Shown here piece after piece: positions 44,639 to 54,824 of a stretch of 64,000 bases of DNA; position 1 is the stretch's first letter, and each line of letters begins with the position of its first letter. The stretch spans positions 109,437,950 to 109,501,949 of the forward strand of contig OX352773.1 in NCBI GenBank assembly GCA_947095535.1, given 5' to 3'. Below the pieces are notes generated by a model. It made no database searches. It worked only from the letters and a program-made list of their open reading frames with translations, and was not told the DNA's origin. The position numbers and the translations under genes were made by a program. The stretch comes from Poecilobothrus nobilitatus (taxonomy: Eukaryota; Arthropoda; Insecta; Diptera; Dolichopodidae).

Positions 44639-44669
<31 letters not shown>

Positions 44670-44745
44670 ACTTATTATTATTATTAATATACTTAATTTA
44701 ATTATAACTATTTCAAGTAATTTAATTTTATAGTAAAACATTTTT
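43560..44745 (-). pseudogene. ORF1 of element G with Asn homopolymer
   Basis: On the minus strand the (TTA)n tract reads as a long Asn run, ending NNDQINKNVNQKNISKSNK. A one-base shift in an 8-A run near 44380 leads to a frame that stays open to 43779 (NTIPFNFTVNLTQSLPTQ, ILSGKDNTIKDSTVLN, SFRPLRPLVPQD). A second piece follows at 43764-43582 (YHCVIEGKTKTSVLVQLHNK), of a kind seen in gag-like RNA-binding domains. The long openness of the Ser/Thr/Asn-rich frame supports real coding. Zinc knuckles were not found. Confidence 0.55.
44450..44700. repeat. (TTA/TTG)n trinucleotide microsatellite
   Basis: About 250 bp of nearly pure trinucleotide repeat, period 3 throughout. It lies in ORF1 of element G and codes Asn on the minus strand. 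The Ile, Leu and Val runs in other frames are meaningless. Confidence 0.92.
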
Positions 44746-44800
44746 AAATATAAAGTAAATATAAACAGATCCTATTTTTTTTTTTACCCTAGCCGAAGCC

Positions 44801-45059
44801 GTCGGATTTTAAATGGTTAAAAGCATTTCAAAAGTAATTTACATGTTTTTAATTTTAATTTTCACTCAATATTTATATATGTAGTAAAATTTTTATTTTT
44901 GCACTCAATATTACTATATTATATAAAACTGCATTGATTTCATCATAAAAGAATATATTATTTTATTACAAATGATCATAGAATAGTGTAACAAAATTTC
45001 TGAACTGAATTAAGAAACCACAGTAACATTCAATTTAGGCGGAATAATTGATTTCAACA
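44801..45059. other. A+T-rich spacer, probably 3' region of element H
   Basis: No open frame. Contains CCTAGCCGAAGCCGTCGG near 44790-44810 as the only G+C-rich word. It is either the 5' end of element G or the 3' untranslated part of element H. Confidence 0.4.
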
Positions 45060-46617
45060 ATTTTTTTTTATATAGAAAGATAGGTTTTCAACGTTCGGTA
45101 AATCATTAAATATTTTTAAACAATTAAAGAGACAATTTGTCTTTTGTTTATCAGTTTTAAATAATGATAAGTAAAAATTTCATTTATTGCGGGTGTTGTA
45201 GTTATGAATATCTATATATTTTTGTAGTATGAAATTGTGTTTGATTTTGTTATTTATTATTTTGAAAAGCAAAATATAAGTTTCGCGTTTACAGATATTT
45301 TCAAAACTGAGGTATTACATCTGAGGTATTTGACAATACATCATACTGCTGGGATACAATATGGGATACTTATGAATTATTTTGATCGATTCTTTTGATC
45401 GACAACAAGACCTAAATAATTATGTCTCCTCACTATATCTATTTTTAAATTTCTATATTGGAAGATATGTTCATGAAATATTTTGTTCTCAAAAAGTAAA
45501 ATTTTGGTTTTTTTTACATTAAGTAATAATTTATTCTTATGGAGATATTCTTCGATTACTGCGAGATCTTCTAATATTGAATTTTTCAACTCAGATTCAT
45601 TGCTTTTTGAATATTACGTGGATTATGAGGCAATACGTGGATTATGAGGATATTTGTTTTTTAAATTTGTCAAATGAATCACGAATTTTCATCATTTGTA
45701 ATATTTCCTCAGTCATCCACTAATGTTTCTTTTTAAAATTTTTTTACCGGAAGAATACAAGTGTATTTCTTGACTAATTCAGTTAATATTTATTAACCAC
45801 TTCATCAAAAGTTTCATAAGAGCTCAAACTATTCCATATTTGATCTTTAGTTAAGCCCTCATAATTTAATACAGTTTTTGTATTGATAAAGGTTTCTTTA
45901 ATAGGATTTAGGCCAACACTAATAAAAAACATTTGATGGTCAAATAAATTGGTATCCGCGATATGAAAAAAATACTCGTAATTTAGCATATCAGTAATTA
46001 AATGATCAATAACAGTCTTTGACAGACTCTTGTTACGAACTCTGGTTTTGTCTGGTTACATATGGAAAACCCATTACTCAATTAAAAACGTACATTCCTA
46101 TCATTTTCATTTAATAAATTAATGTTAAAATCACCTACTATTATAGAATTTTTATTTGAAAGAGTAATTTCGTCAAATTTATTTATAAAGTCATCTATTT
46201 TTGTGTAATGAGATCTGTAACACGCAATAATATTGATGTTTAATTTTAATAATTTAACAATCAAAAAACTCGATTGATAATACTCTGTTTCAGTTCTATT
46301 GTACTACTTATAGAATTTTGTACAAACATTGCAACACCTCTGTAAGAATCTTCTCTATTAGAAAAATATGCAGTATATCCTGGTAAATTAAAAAATTTAT
46401 TTTCTTCTTCTTTCAACCATATTTCCGATAGTAAAATAATATGCACATCGCATTTATATGAAGCTATTAAAGATTCAATTTCAAACAATTTTTTCCTTAA
46501 ACTTTGTATGTTAAGATAAACTATATTAAAATTTTTTTTATAACTATGCAATATATTTTCGAATGACCCTGTAAAATTTTGTATTTTCATACCGTAATCA
46601 AGACTTGTCACATTCAT
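45060..46617 (-). pseudogene. ORF2 of element H (endonuclease, RT core deleted)
   Basis: Endonuclease: NIVYLNIQSLRKKLFEIESL near 46510, IILLSEIWLKEEENKF near 46430, YRGVAMFVQNS near 46340, then ACYRSHYTKIDDFINKF and NSIIVGDFNINLLNEND near 46110. DHQMFFISVGLNPIKETF is at 45920. Linker: WMTEEILQMMKIRDSFDKFKK near 45700. From there it jumps to the thumb, EDLAVIEEYLHKNKLLLNVK (45570) and HNYLGLVVDQKN. The C-terminus has DIHNYNTRNK and IFNDLPNVENLSF near 45100. Fingers and palm, including YADD, are missing. CR1/Jockey-like. Confidence 0.82.
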
Positions 46618-47595
46618 TGTAAAAAATTGTAAAAAACCGTAATAATATGTTAAGATAATGTAATGCTAATGAAGAAATTATAAAGACAATAAAACCTATT
46701 ACAATTGTTGTTGCTATTTGTTTTTCGATAATATTAATAATATAGTTATGAGCGCTTCGATATAATATAATCACTCTTTCAGTGTTATAATAATTTTATA
46801 CAATCATTTCTGTTCATCAAGGCGTATAGATTAAATTTAATTTTAAATATTAATTGTGTAGTGTAAATTTATTATAAATTCTAGTATAATTTAATTTTAT
46901 GTTTTTAAATATAAGAAAAAATATGATAAGTTTTATAATAAAAGTAAATATAATAATAAAAATTATTAAAAGCATATTTAGATTTATACAATGGCGATTT
47001 ATATATTGAAGCAATTATATAGTAAAGTAAAGTGCAAATATATTTAAAGTTTAAAATAAATTTAAAATTCTTATTATATGTTAATTCTAAGTTTATAATA
47101 TTAGAAAAAATTGATAATTTTAATAATAAAGTTGAGAATAATGAATTCTTGTCAAAATTTAACGTGTTTTCTTCTTTTGATGTTTTAGGTAAGAAAAAGA
47201 AAATTGTTGAACAAAAAAGTTTTGAGTGCAATTTGTTAATTTTAAAACATTGATGTTGATTGATAATATTATTAAAAAAACATTTGTCAGACAAAATGTT
47301 TAGAAAAATTAATAATGTTTTTAGGTCATAAAAATTCAAAATAAGTTTAGGTATTATTTCAAGTAATGTTTTACATAAAAAAAAGCAAAGTATTGAGCAT
47401 AAAATGTTTGAGTGTAATTTGTTAATTAATGAATATTGATATTGATTGATAAACTATTTAAAAAAATATTTGGTTGGCAAAAGGTTTAGAAAAGTAAATA
47501 AAGTTTTTAGGTTGTAATCACAAATAAACTTACATACTATTTTAGATAATTTAATATAATAATTTTTGTTAATTAAGTTAAAATAAGAATAATAA
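46618..47595. other. A+T-rich ORF1-ORF2 spacer of element H with 185-bp repeat
   Basis: No convincing gene; the frames at 46905-47339 and 47032-47253 are low-complexity. Two related units about 185 bp apart share GAGTGYAATTTGTTAATT (near 47225 and 47410) and TTTAGAAAARTWAATAA with GTTTTTAGGT blocks. Confidence 0.6.
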
Positions 47596-48645
47596 TTAAG
47601 TGAAAACTTTATGAATACTAATAATATCATTATATGAAGAAATTTTATAAATTTTACTTCCTTCCTCTTTACGTAGAAAAATTGTACTGTCTCTAATCCA
47701 AAGAAATCGCAAGTTTCTGAATACTTTAATCTCCTTCGCCTCTTTATACAGGTTAGCTTGAAACGGTGTAAGTTGATGTTGAAAGAAAATTTGTTTGTTA
47801 TCTTTGCAAATATTCAATTCAGAAGTAAATATATGTTTAAATTTCTTTTTAGAATCCATAAATTCCTCCTTCGATTTATTTGTTTTTAGTTGCAAAAGGT
47901 ATAGTCCATTGGTTGCCTTTATATTTTTGCTCCATAGTGGCTTTACATTAGAAATATCTGCAACTGTTATTTTGGACTTAATTTTGTCCCCTATTTTCAT
48001 GATTATTTCTTTTGGATTATCCAAATTATTAGGAAGACCTGCTACAACAATGTTATTTCTATTTTATCTTGGGATATTTCATCATGCAATACTTCCATTT
48101 TGTTTATTTTATCTTCTAGTTGACAATTTTTCTCTTCGACACTAGCCAATTGTTTTTTTAATTCTATATTATCTCTTTTTATCTGTTTATTTTGCTCTAT
48201 CAAATCATCCAGTTGATCTGAATTAAACTTCTGGGATTTTCGAATGTCAATTTGCAATTTTTTTCAGAAATGCAGCTAAATTTTTATCCAAAATAAGGTT
48301 TTGAAAATCAAAGGCAGATAGTTCATCAACAGAATCAATGATTTCTGAGATGTTATGTTGCTCTATAATTCTGCCGGCATCAGAACTGTCTTGATTTACA
48401 ATAACATCAATTTCATCAATTATTGCTGCATGAGCTTGAGAAGGACATACCTTACACGCCCTACTTACTCTTCTGGAAATTACGTCCTTGTAAGTTGTTT
48501 CGATTCCAGCACATTTCATGACATGTTCCATTACAAATTCCATCACAAATTAATCAATGTCATTGTGCCTGACATGTTCCATTACAAATGAATCCAATGT
48601 TTCTTGATGTGAAATTTGTTTTGCAAATAATACATTGATTTTTGC
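47596..48645 (-). pseudogene. ORF1 of element H (zinc finger, coiled coil, FP25K-like C-terminus)
   Basis: Three frame-separated parts of one ORF1. N-terminal: MSKNQCIICKTNFTSRN and FICNGTC, followed by a second ICDGICNGTCHEMCAGIE created by a short duplication, then RACKVC (a PHD-like finger), at 48640-48450. Middle: a coiled coil (QNKQIKRDNIELKKQLASVE) at 48257-48042. C-terminal: 48024-47596 with FFQHQLTPFQANLYKEAKEI and RNLRFLWIRDSTIFLRK, like the C-terminal domain shared by baculovirus FP25K and many insect ORF1 proteins. These bind RNA in retrotransposition particles. Confidence 0.75.
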
Positions 48646-48889
48646 TCATATTGCTCCTTTTGTGTTTTTCATGGCGCGAAAAGACCGTTTATATGACGAA
48701 TAAAACTGAAGATTTGTGTTTTTTTTGTTGTAATTTAATAATACGCGGTGATTTCGAAAAATTTATTATTTATCAATTTATTTTCAACAAAAATTATTAA
48801 GAATTTATAAATTATTTTAATAAATATTGTTCTTAAATAATTAATTTTAATTAATTTTATCCAAGCGAAATTTTAGTGACTTATTACTT
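48646..48889. other. A+T-rich 5' flank of element H, no gene
   Basis: Noncoding; ends where the G+C content rises sharply at about 48890. Confidence 0.5.
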
Positions 48890-50335
48890 TGACATGCTTG
48901 TGGTACGAGTCCACTAAAATCCATTCAGTTACTGCCGTGTGAGTGCACCGAAACCATCAGTGTACTCTCACAAACGACCTCTCCAGCCGTACGGGGCAGG
49001 GCGGGGCGGTCATGTTTCTTCCTGCATGGACGATGCAGCGACCTGGGCAAAGAATTCAGCTGGGCGGTTGAGAGTAACTTCTACTTGCGAGATTCGGGAT
49101 CCAACACTCCTCTTTGCTGAATTGGGACCCCGGGTGAACTGCGGTTTAGAGAGTAGCACACTCTAAAACCAGGGAAAACACCCGTGTTGATAATTATAAG
49201 TCAACCGGGAGTTTGTGCAGGGCAGCTTTCCTTTGAAGGTCTACGAAACACTCAGCAACAGATTACTGGTGATTCGGTGGTCTGCTTAAAGAGGGGAAAG
49301 GACGGCTGAATGGGGGAGCTTCTCTATGGAGTGCAGGGAAGCGGGAGGCGAATGCTGACTGTTGCCTCATCTGTGGTCCGAGAACGAAACCCTATACCTG
49401 AATAGGGGCAATTACCCATTAAAATACGCAAATGGATAAAAAAATATGAATTGAACAACGGTGGTGATGATATAGTGTGTCTGGAGCCATTTAGAAGAAA
49501 TGTAAAGGTAATGAGGACCCCGCCGCTGATTAATAAGGGTGCCTCGCTGGATGGCCGGAGTAATGCGCGGGAGTACCGAATTGCAGAGAACGAAGTAATG
49601 GCGAATCCGCTGCCTCTGGCGGTGGTAGCGAGTTCTCCAAAATGGAGAAACATGTCTCAAGTCGAGGACGACGTATAAAGGAGGGAGCAGATGCTGCGCA
49701 AGTGCCAGAATATAATCGGTTGCATGCGGGCTGCAACTAGTAGACAAAAAAACATATCGATGGATGTAAAAAACGGGCTGGCCGAACTAGATGAGCTTAT
49801 TGACGCGATAGTGGCTAGTGGCTCTTAAAATGCGAAGCAGGGACCAGCAACAGTCACCGCCCCAATCTTTAAAGATATGGGTTTGATGATTGAGAGAATT
49901 CCCAGCCAGAAGCGGGCAGTCAACAGCCCGCTATTGAGGAAAAAAGGGAAAATAAGAAAAGAGAGAGAGAAGATAGAGAGCAGGAGAAGGATCAGAAGAA
50001 GGAATTGGAAAAGTTGCAGGAGACACCCAGTACCTGGGTCAAGGTCGTACCTAGAAAAGAGAAGAGAGAGAAGAAGGAAAAAGCCAGGAGTAAAGTCCTG
50101 GAAAATGTCACCGCTGGAGTCGGAGAGAAAGATAGTACTAATAAAGGAGCACGAAAGAGAGGTCTTCGTCGGGAGGTAATCCTGACTAAACCACCCCAAG
50201 GCAAATCTTAAGATGAAGTATTACGCATTATCAGGAAGGAAGTTAACCCTGAGAATACTGGGACAGAGGTAAGAGCGGTTCGTAAGACGCGGGTCGGAAA
50301 AGTCCTCAAAAAAAGTCCTCGGAAAAGTCCAAAAG
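48890..50335 (+). pseudogene. 5' part of an R1/I-group non-LTR element: leader and ORF1
   Basis: Distinctly less A+T-rich than the rest of the window. A leader (48890-49440) precedes an ORF1 in several frames: KVMRTPPLINKGASLDGRSN (49508), RAATSRQKNISMDVKNGLAE then LDELIDAIVASGS (49725-49828), a Lys/Arg/Glu-rich section (49900-50180), and DEVLRIIRKEVNPENTG then VRAVRKTRVGKVL (50215-50310). The last block (SYAxVLRxIRxxVxPExxG, VRKTRxGxVL) is characteristic of ORF1 proteins of the R1/TRAS and I group. It breaks off at 50335; no ORF2 of this family follows. The base composition marks it as a different and perhaps younger source. Confidence 0.72.
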
Positions 50336-51080
50336 AACGAGTTCAACATGTGGAATATCTCGGAATGACTATAGATGAAAATCTTAAATATAATAACATA
50401 TTAAACAATTAAAGAAAAGCATAATACCGATCATAATGGCAATCAAAGCAGCAAGTGGTGCGGCAATCAAAGCCGCCAAATTAGTTTACAACGGGTGCAT
50501 CTTGTCAAAAATTCGTTACAATATATGCAGTTGGAGTAACAGTACAAAATTCCATGTCAATCAAATCGGTATGATCATGAAAAAATCATTAAAAACATTA
50601 TACAAATTGAACCCTATGTTGAGTACAAAGTAATTGTATGTAACCACAAATGAACTCGACATAAACCAATTAATATACTTCGAAAAATGTAAATATGTGT
50701 ATAAAATAATAAACAAGAAAATGAAATCTTCATTAACAATTATAACAAGAGATAACGTGCACAACTACAACACTACATATAGAAGACATCTTGTGGTTGC
50801 AACTACAACTAAGAAGCTACAAGGATTTAAATATAGTGCAATAAAAATGTTTAACACTCTACCTATCCAACTAAAACGCAGCCAAAACTTACATGAATTT
50901 AAACATAAACTTAAAAAATATTTAAAAAGCTTTAGAAATTAACTGTTCAAGAGAAAAAAAAATTGTAATGTGATTTATAAACTTTTAGTTTTTAGTATTA
51001 GTTTAGATTTAGTTTAGAATTTAATTTCTTATACACAATTTTTTTTATGTAAATTGTCTGAAATTAATAAACAAAAAAAC
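50336..51080 (+). pseudogene. 3' end of a CR1/Jockey-like ORF2 (element L)
   Basis: Plus-strand C-terminal region of an ORF2: VEYLGMTIDENLKYNN (50350), LVYNGCILSKIRYNICSWSN (50480), then after one stop INQLIYFEKCKYVYKIINKK and VHNYNTTYRRHL, ending FNTLPIQLKRSQNLHEFKHK at 50942. An AATAAA-containing 3' region runs to about 51075. Everything upstream of the thumb is missing. Confidence 0.8.
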
Positions 51081-51119
51081 GATCTAAACATTTTGAATAG
51101 AATTAACGGAACATCGATA

Positions 51120-51650
51120 CCGTAAGGTACAACGCTGTAACACACAAGCTTAACTTTCTGGAAATGCCAATTTACGTAATAAAAACAATACAAAGTTTTC
51201 TAACTGATAGAACATTCGTAGTGAAAATAAATAACGAAAAATCATTTGAGCACAACATTAACGCCGGAGCTTCACAAGGCTCATGCTTATCACCATTACT
51301 TTATAACTTATACGTATCAGACATTCCTACTCGAAGAAACTACAAATTAGCTCTTTTCGCGAATGACACAGCTTTATTAACTTCTTTTCCTTATCCAAAT
51401 GAAATTAAAACTAGGCTAGAAATAGGTTTTTCTAAACTGGAAGATTTTTTCTTCAAATAGAAAATAAAAATAAATAAAGAAAAAACTAAAGCAGCTTTTT
51501 TCACCAAACGTCGCAAAGCATGCTTCATTCCAAGTAGTGATCTAAATTTAAACAACACTTCTATTAAATATAACGAGAACATCAAATACTTGGGAATAAA
51601 TATAGATCAAAAGTTAAGTTTCACTTCACATATTATAGACTTTGTAATCA
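51120..51650 (+). pseudogene. RT palm fragment, Jockey-like (element M)
   Basis: Open frame with IQSFLTDRTFVVKINNEKS, the GASQGSCLSPLLYNLYVSDI box (motif B) and FANDTALLTSF in place of FADD/YADD. After a stop the thumb continues: KINKEKTKAAFFTKRR and NIKYLGINIDQKLSFTSHI. The first Asp of the catalytic pair is Asn (GAT to AAT), so the enzyme would be inactive even if in frame. Truncated at both ends. Confidence 0.82.
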
Positions 51651-52005
51651 ATTAATCATTGATAATAGAAAATGTATATAGAAAGAACAACCGATCGGGT
51701 TTTTTTTTGGAAAGTTAATATACCTACAATTAACTTTGGAATAAATTTAAACTTGTTGATTTATTATATTAAACGATAAATTTCGTCATTACAGCAATAT
51801 AATTTTTTTTTTTTTTTAAAACAAGAGCTAATTATATAAATTTGAATGCACCTCTTCATTGATATTAGATACAAATACAATTTTCTTGATTTAAATTTGG
51901 ATTTAATTAAGAATATTTTTTTTCCTTATTAAGAAATGAATTAAACATTATTAATAGAAATATTCTGCTTAACTTTATTTGAATTTTTTTTTCAAATCAC
52001 TGCCA
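51651..52005. other. A+T-rich spacer
   Basis: No coding signal; several poly-T runs. Confidence 0.5.
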
Positions 52006-53690
52006 AAATGGACGAAAACACGGTTAAAAGCTTAATTCTCGAAGGTCTGACCACCAACAAAGAACTATATTGGCTCAGGTTCGACAAGAATTAGGTTCTG
52101 AAGTTGGGAAAATTACTGAAGAATTGCAGAAGCTAACCACGGGTTCTCGATTTGTAAAGTACGAACCTGCCACCATAACCTCAAGTATTAATTGCCCGAA
52201 AGCCTTGAGCTTGTAGAGAGCGTGTCTGAATTTGACGGTACATGATTTAAAAACCCTTCTTGGCGTCAAGCTGCCAAAACAACTATACAACTTTACGAAT
52301 GTTATAAAGGGACCTCTAAATATTAGTTGCATTTATTCAAAACAAGATTAAAAAGAACGCGGTCAGTTTTTTCGTTCGAACTCCAAGTAAATTTTCAAAT
52401 CTCATCTCTTTATCTAACTCGATAAATAAAATAAAAACCTCTCAAAATACTAACCAGATAAATAACATTAAAATTTTTTATCATAACTATAGTGGTATGA
52501 GATCAAAGCTTAAAAAACTTTATGTTGTGGCTAAATCATGCAATTTTAATGTACTAGCTCTACCAGAAACATGGCTTAACGAATCGTTTAGAAACGAAGA
52601 AATTCTTGATGGTAATTGGTCCATTTACAGGAGCGACCGTAATTATCAGTTTACAAATATTTCGCAAGGTGGTGGTGTATTATTTGCCATAAGTAATAAC
52701 TTACCTAGTGTACTATTAATTACTAGTATTTTTCAATCATTTGCACACGAATTTATTTAAATTAAATTAGGCACGAATAATTTATACCTAGGTATTGTTG
52801 ATTTCGCTCCGAACTCTGACAATTTCCCTTATTCTGAATTTTAAATTGTACATAATCATAATATCATTTCAAATATTCATGAGGAAGACTCGATTTTCGT
52901 CTTTGGCGATTTTAATCGCCCTGCTTTTTCTTTTGTTGTTGGTGATTCTGACGGTTTGTTATTACCAATTAACTTCCAGGACGAGATTGATTTCGGTCTT
53001 ATTAGCGAGTTTTATGGTAATGATTTACAGCAGATTATTAGTTATCCCAACAACAATAATAAATGGTTAGATTTTGCATTTTCAATTGCATATGATTGAG
53101 TGGTGGTAAAGCATGCTGATAATGTAGATAATCTTTTTACTAACACTAATCATCACAACGCAATCATCTTTAAATTTTCAACTATCATCCCACTCTCGGG
53201 CAAATCTTACAATAACGAAATTGTATATGATTTCCGAAATACTGACTACCAAAGCATTAATAAATCTTCTAAATGGGATGAACTGTTAGCATAACAGGAT
53301 AACAACACACAAATATCTATCTTTTATTTAAAAACTTTTGAAATTTTAAATGTTTTTGTACCTAAAATCCGTAACAAAAACAATATAACGGAACTATGGT
53401 GAAATAGAGAACTTAGGACTTTGCGTAACCAGCGCAATAAAATATACAGGAAAATTAAACCCACAATAGCACCAAGCGATAACTTATTGAATACGTATAA
53501 GGTACTTGTAAAGGAATTTAAACTGAAACCTCATACAGCATATGAAAACTATGTCATTAGTAACAAATTAATTAGTGATCCCAAAAAAATTTTTGAATTT
53601 GTCAACATAAAAGGAAAAATATTCGGCTACCCTAATTCAATGTCCAAAGACAATACTTTTTCCTCTGCCTAAAAACAATTTGTAACTTTT
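52006..53690 (+). pseudogene. non-LTR element N: gag-like ORF1 start joined to ORF2 endonuclease
   Basis: ATG at 52006. In shifting frames: MDENTVKSLILEGLTT, QELGSEVGKITEELQKL, SRFVKYEPATITSSINCPKA and SWRQAAKTTIQLYECYKG, a gag-like N-terminal region. From about 52470 it continues with an endonuclease: NIKIFYHNYSGMRSKLKKLY, NVLALPETWLNESF, GGGVLFAISNNLPSVLL, FVFGDFNRPAFSF (52900) and NNNKWLDFAFS. The linker has MRNQRNKIYRKIKP and NKLISDPKKIFEFVN (to 53672). It ends before any reverse transcriptase motif. Confidence 0.72.
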
Positions 53691-53754
53691 TTTCCGACAG
53701 TTTCCAAAAAGTTTATAGTCTAAAAGAACAATAGTAGATAGGTAGGCACTTGGG

Positions 53755-53875
53755 CCAGACAGGTCAGTAGGTCAAGGTCACCCGGAAGTAGGTCAAACCG
53801 TAATTAGGTCAGGCAGGAAGTAGGTTAATGTCATAGAAGTAGGTCAGACAGGCGGCGGCGGCCGCTAGACAAGTC
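53755..53875. repeat. degenerate AGTAGGTCA minisatellite, six AGGTCA half sites
   Basis: Exact AGGTCA at 53761, 53769, 53775, 53790, 53806 and 53841, and AGGTTA at 53822. The first three are arranged as a direct repeat with 2-base spacing and then with none. A (GGC)n/GCGGCCGC run follows at 53850-53864. G+C-rich island in A+T-rich DNA. It is likely a minisatellite by origin; the resemblance to nuclear-receptor half sites may be fortuitous. Confidence 0.75.
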
Positions 53876-54824
53876 TATTTGTTTATAAAGATTGTATACT
53901 TGTTTTAAGTAATAGCATAAAGAAACTATGTACATAGAGTATTTATCTAGAACAAAATTTTTTTAGTCAATTTTTTGTATCTCGCATCCACTCAAAAATT
54001 ATTTCTCAATTTGTTATTGGTTATAAATTGAGCAAAATTCTTTTAAGCTCATAGAAAAAAAAATTGTCTTTTTAATTCATTTTTTGAGTATTATATCCTT
54101 GTTATTCAATATTTCAATTCAGCTTTAAAAAAAAAAAAAGTTTTCTAAATAAAATAATTCCAATATACATGCTTATGTATTTGTTTTACTTTGCTTTGCT
54201 TTGCGGATAAGTATACTATATACTTACAATATACATACAGCTACATGTTTTTATTTATTATTATACAAGTCATATAGAGATTGGGAATGTTTATCAATAA
54301 GATCTTTGTTTTTTTTTTTAATGCTAGAATGTATTTGTATATAGTGCATTTGTATACATAGATGATAGAATATACATCATATATTTGTATATATTTTATT
54401 TTTGCCTGACTTTATGTATGATTTCTAATAAAGGCGCGATTTCTATTTATGTAATATATTAAAATTTAAATTACAAGTGAAGCAAGTGTTTATTGAGAAA
54501 ATTTTTAAATATAAACCTAATTTTTATTTTATTAATTAATAATTATTTTACTACATATTATCATTTTTAAAGAGCCATACATATATGAGTAATTATTAAT
54601 TATATGTACTTATAAAAAAATAATATATACTTTCTATTTATTATTAAATACAGTACACTTCATCAATAAAATCACTTTTTAACAAATAGTTAGCTTCTGG
54701 AAATTCCTTGTCCAGGTTTTCTTTAAACTTGATTTAATTGATTTTAAAAGGTTCTTATTGATGTTGAAAAATTACAAAGAAATAGGACAATGTACAAAAT
54801 AGGACAAAAATTAACTTAGTCACC
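53876..54824. other. A+T-rich spacer, no gene seen
   Basis: Repeated short words (TGTATATA, ATACATA) and poly-T; no coding motif. The minus-strand frame at 54755-55006 is a shadow of the THAP-like frame. Confidence 0.5.

Larger units (their letters stand above)
40591..44800 (-). mobile_element. non-LTR retrotransposon element G, inserted into the RTE element
   Basis: Minus strand. The 3' end is marked by a (TTTATTTG)n tract at 40590-40628 abutting the RTE frame. ORF2 occupies about 43380-41240 and ORF1 about 44740-43560. No continuation of the RTE frame was found beyond 44800, so either the target was already truncated or the far side is too decayed. Confidence 0.72.

Noticed and set aside
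44296..44741. Long frames of poly-Ile, poly-Leu and poly-Val on both strands
   Set aside because: They are alternative readings of the TTA/TTG microsatellite; only the minus-strand Asn frame continues into a normal coding-like frame.
46905..47339. 144-codon minus-strand frame between ORF1 and ORF2 of element H
   Set aside because: Very A+T-rich, Phe/Tyr/Lys/Asn composition without motifs, and it covers a 185-bp tandem repeat.
49324..50204. Minus-strand frames with Ser/Leu/Phe-rich translation opposite the R1-type ORF1
   Set aside because: Reverse reading of the Lys/Arg/Glu-rich plus-strand ORF1; no motifs of their own.
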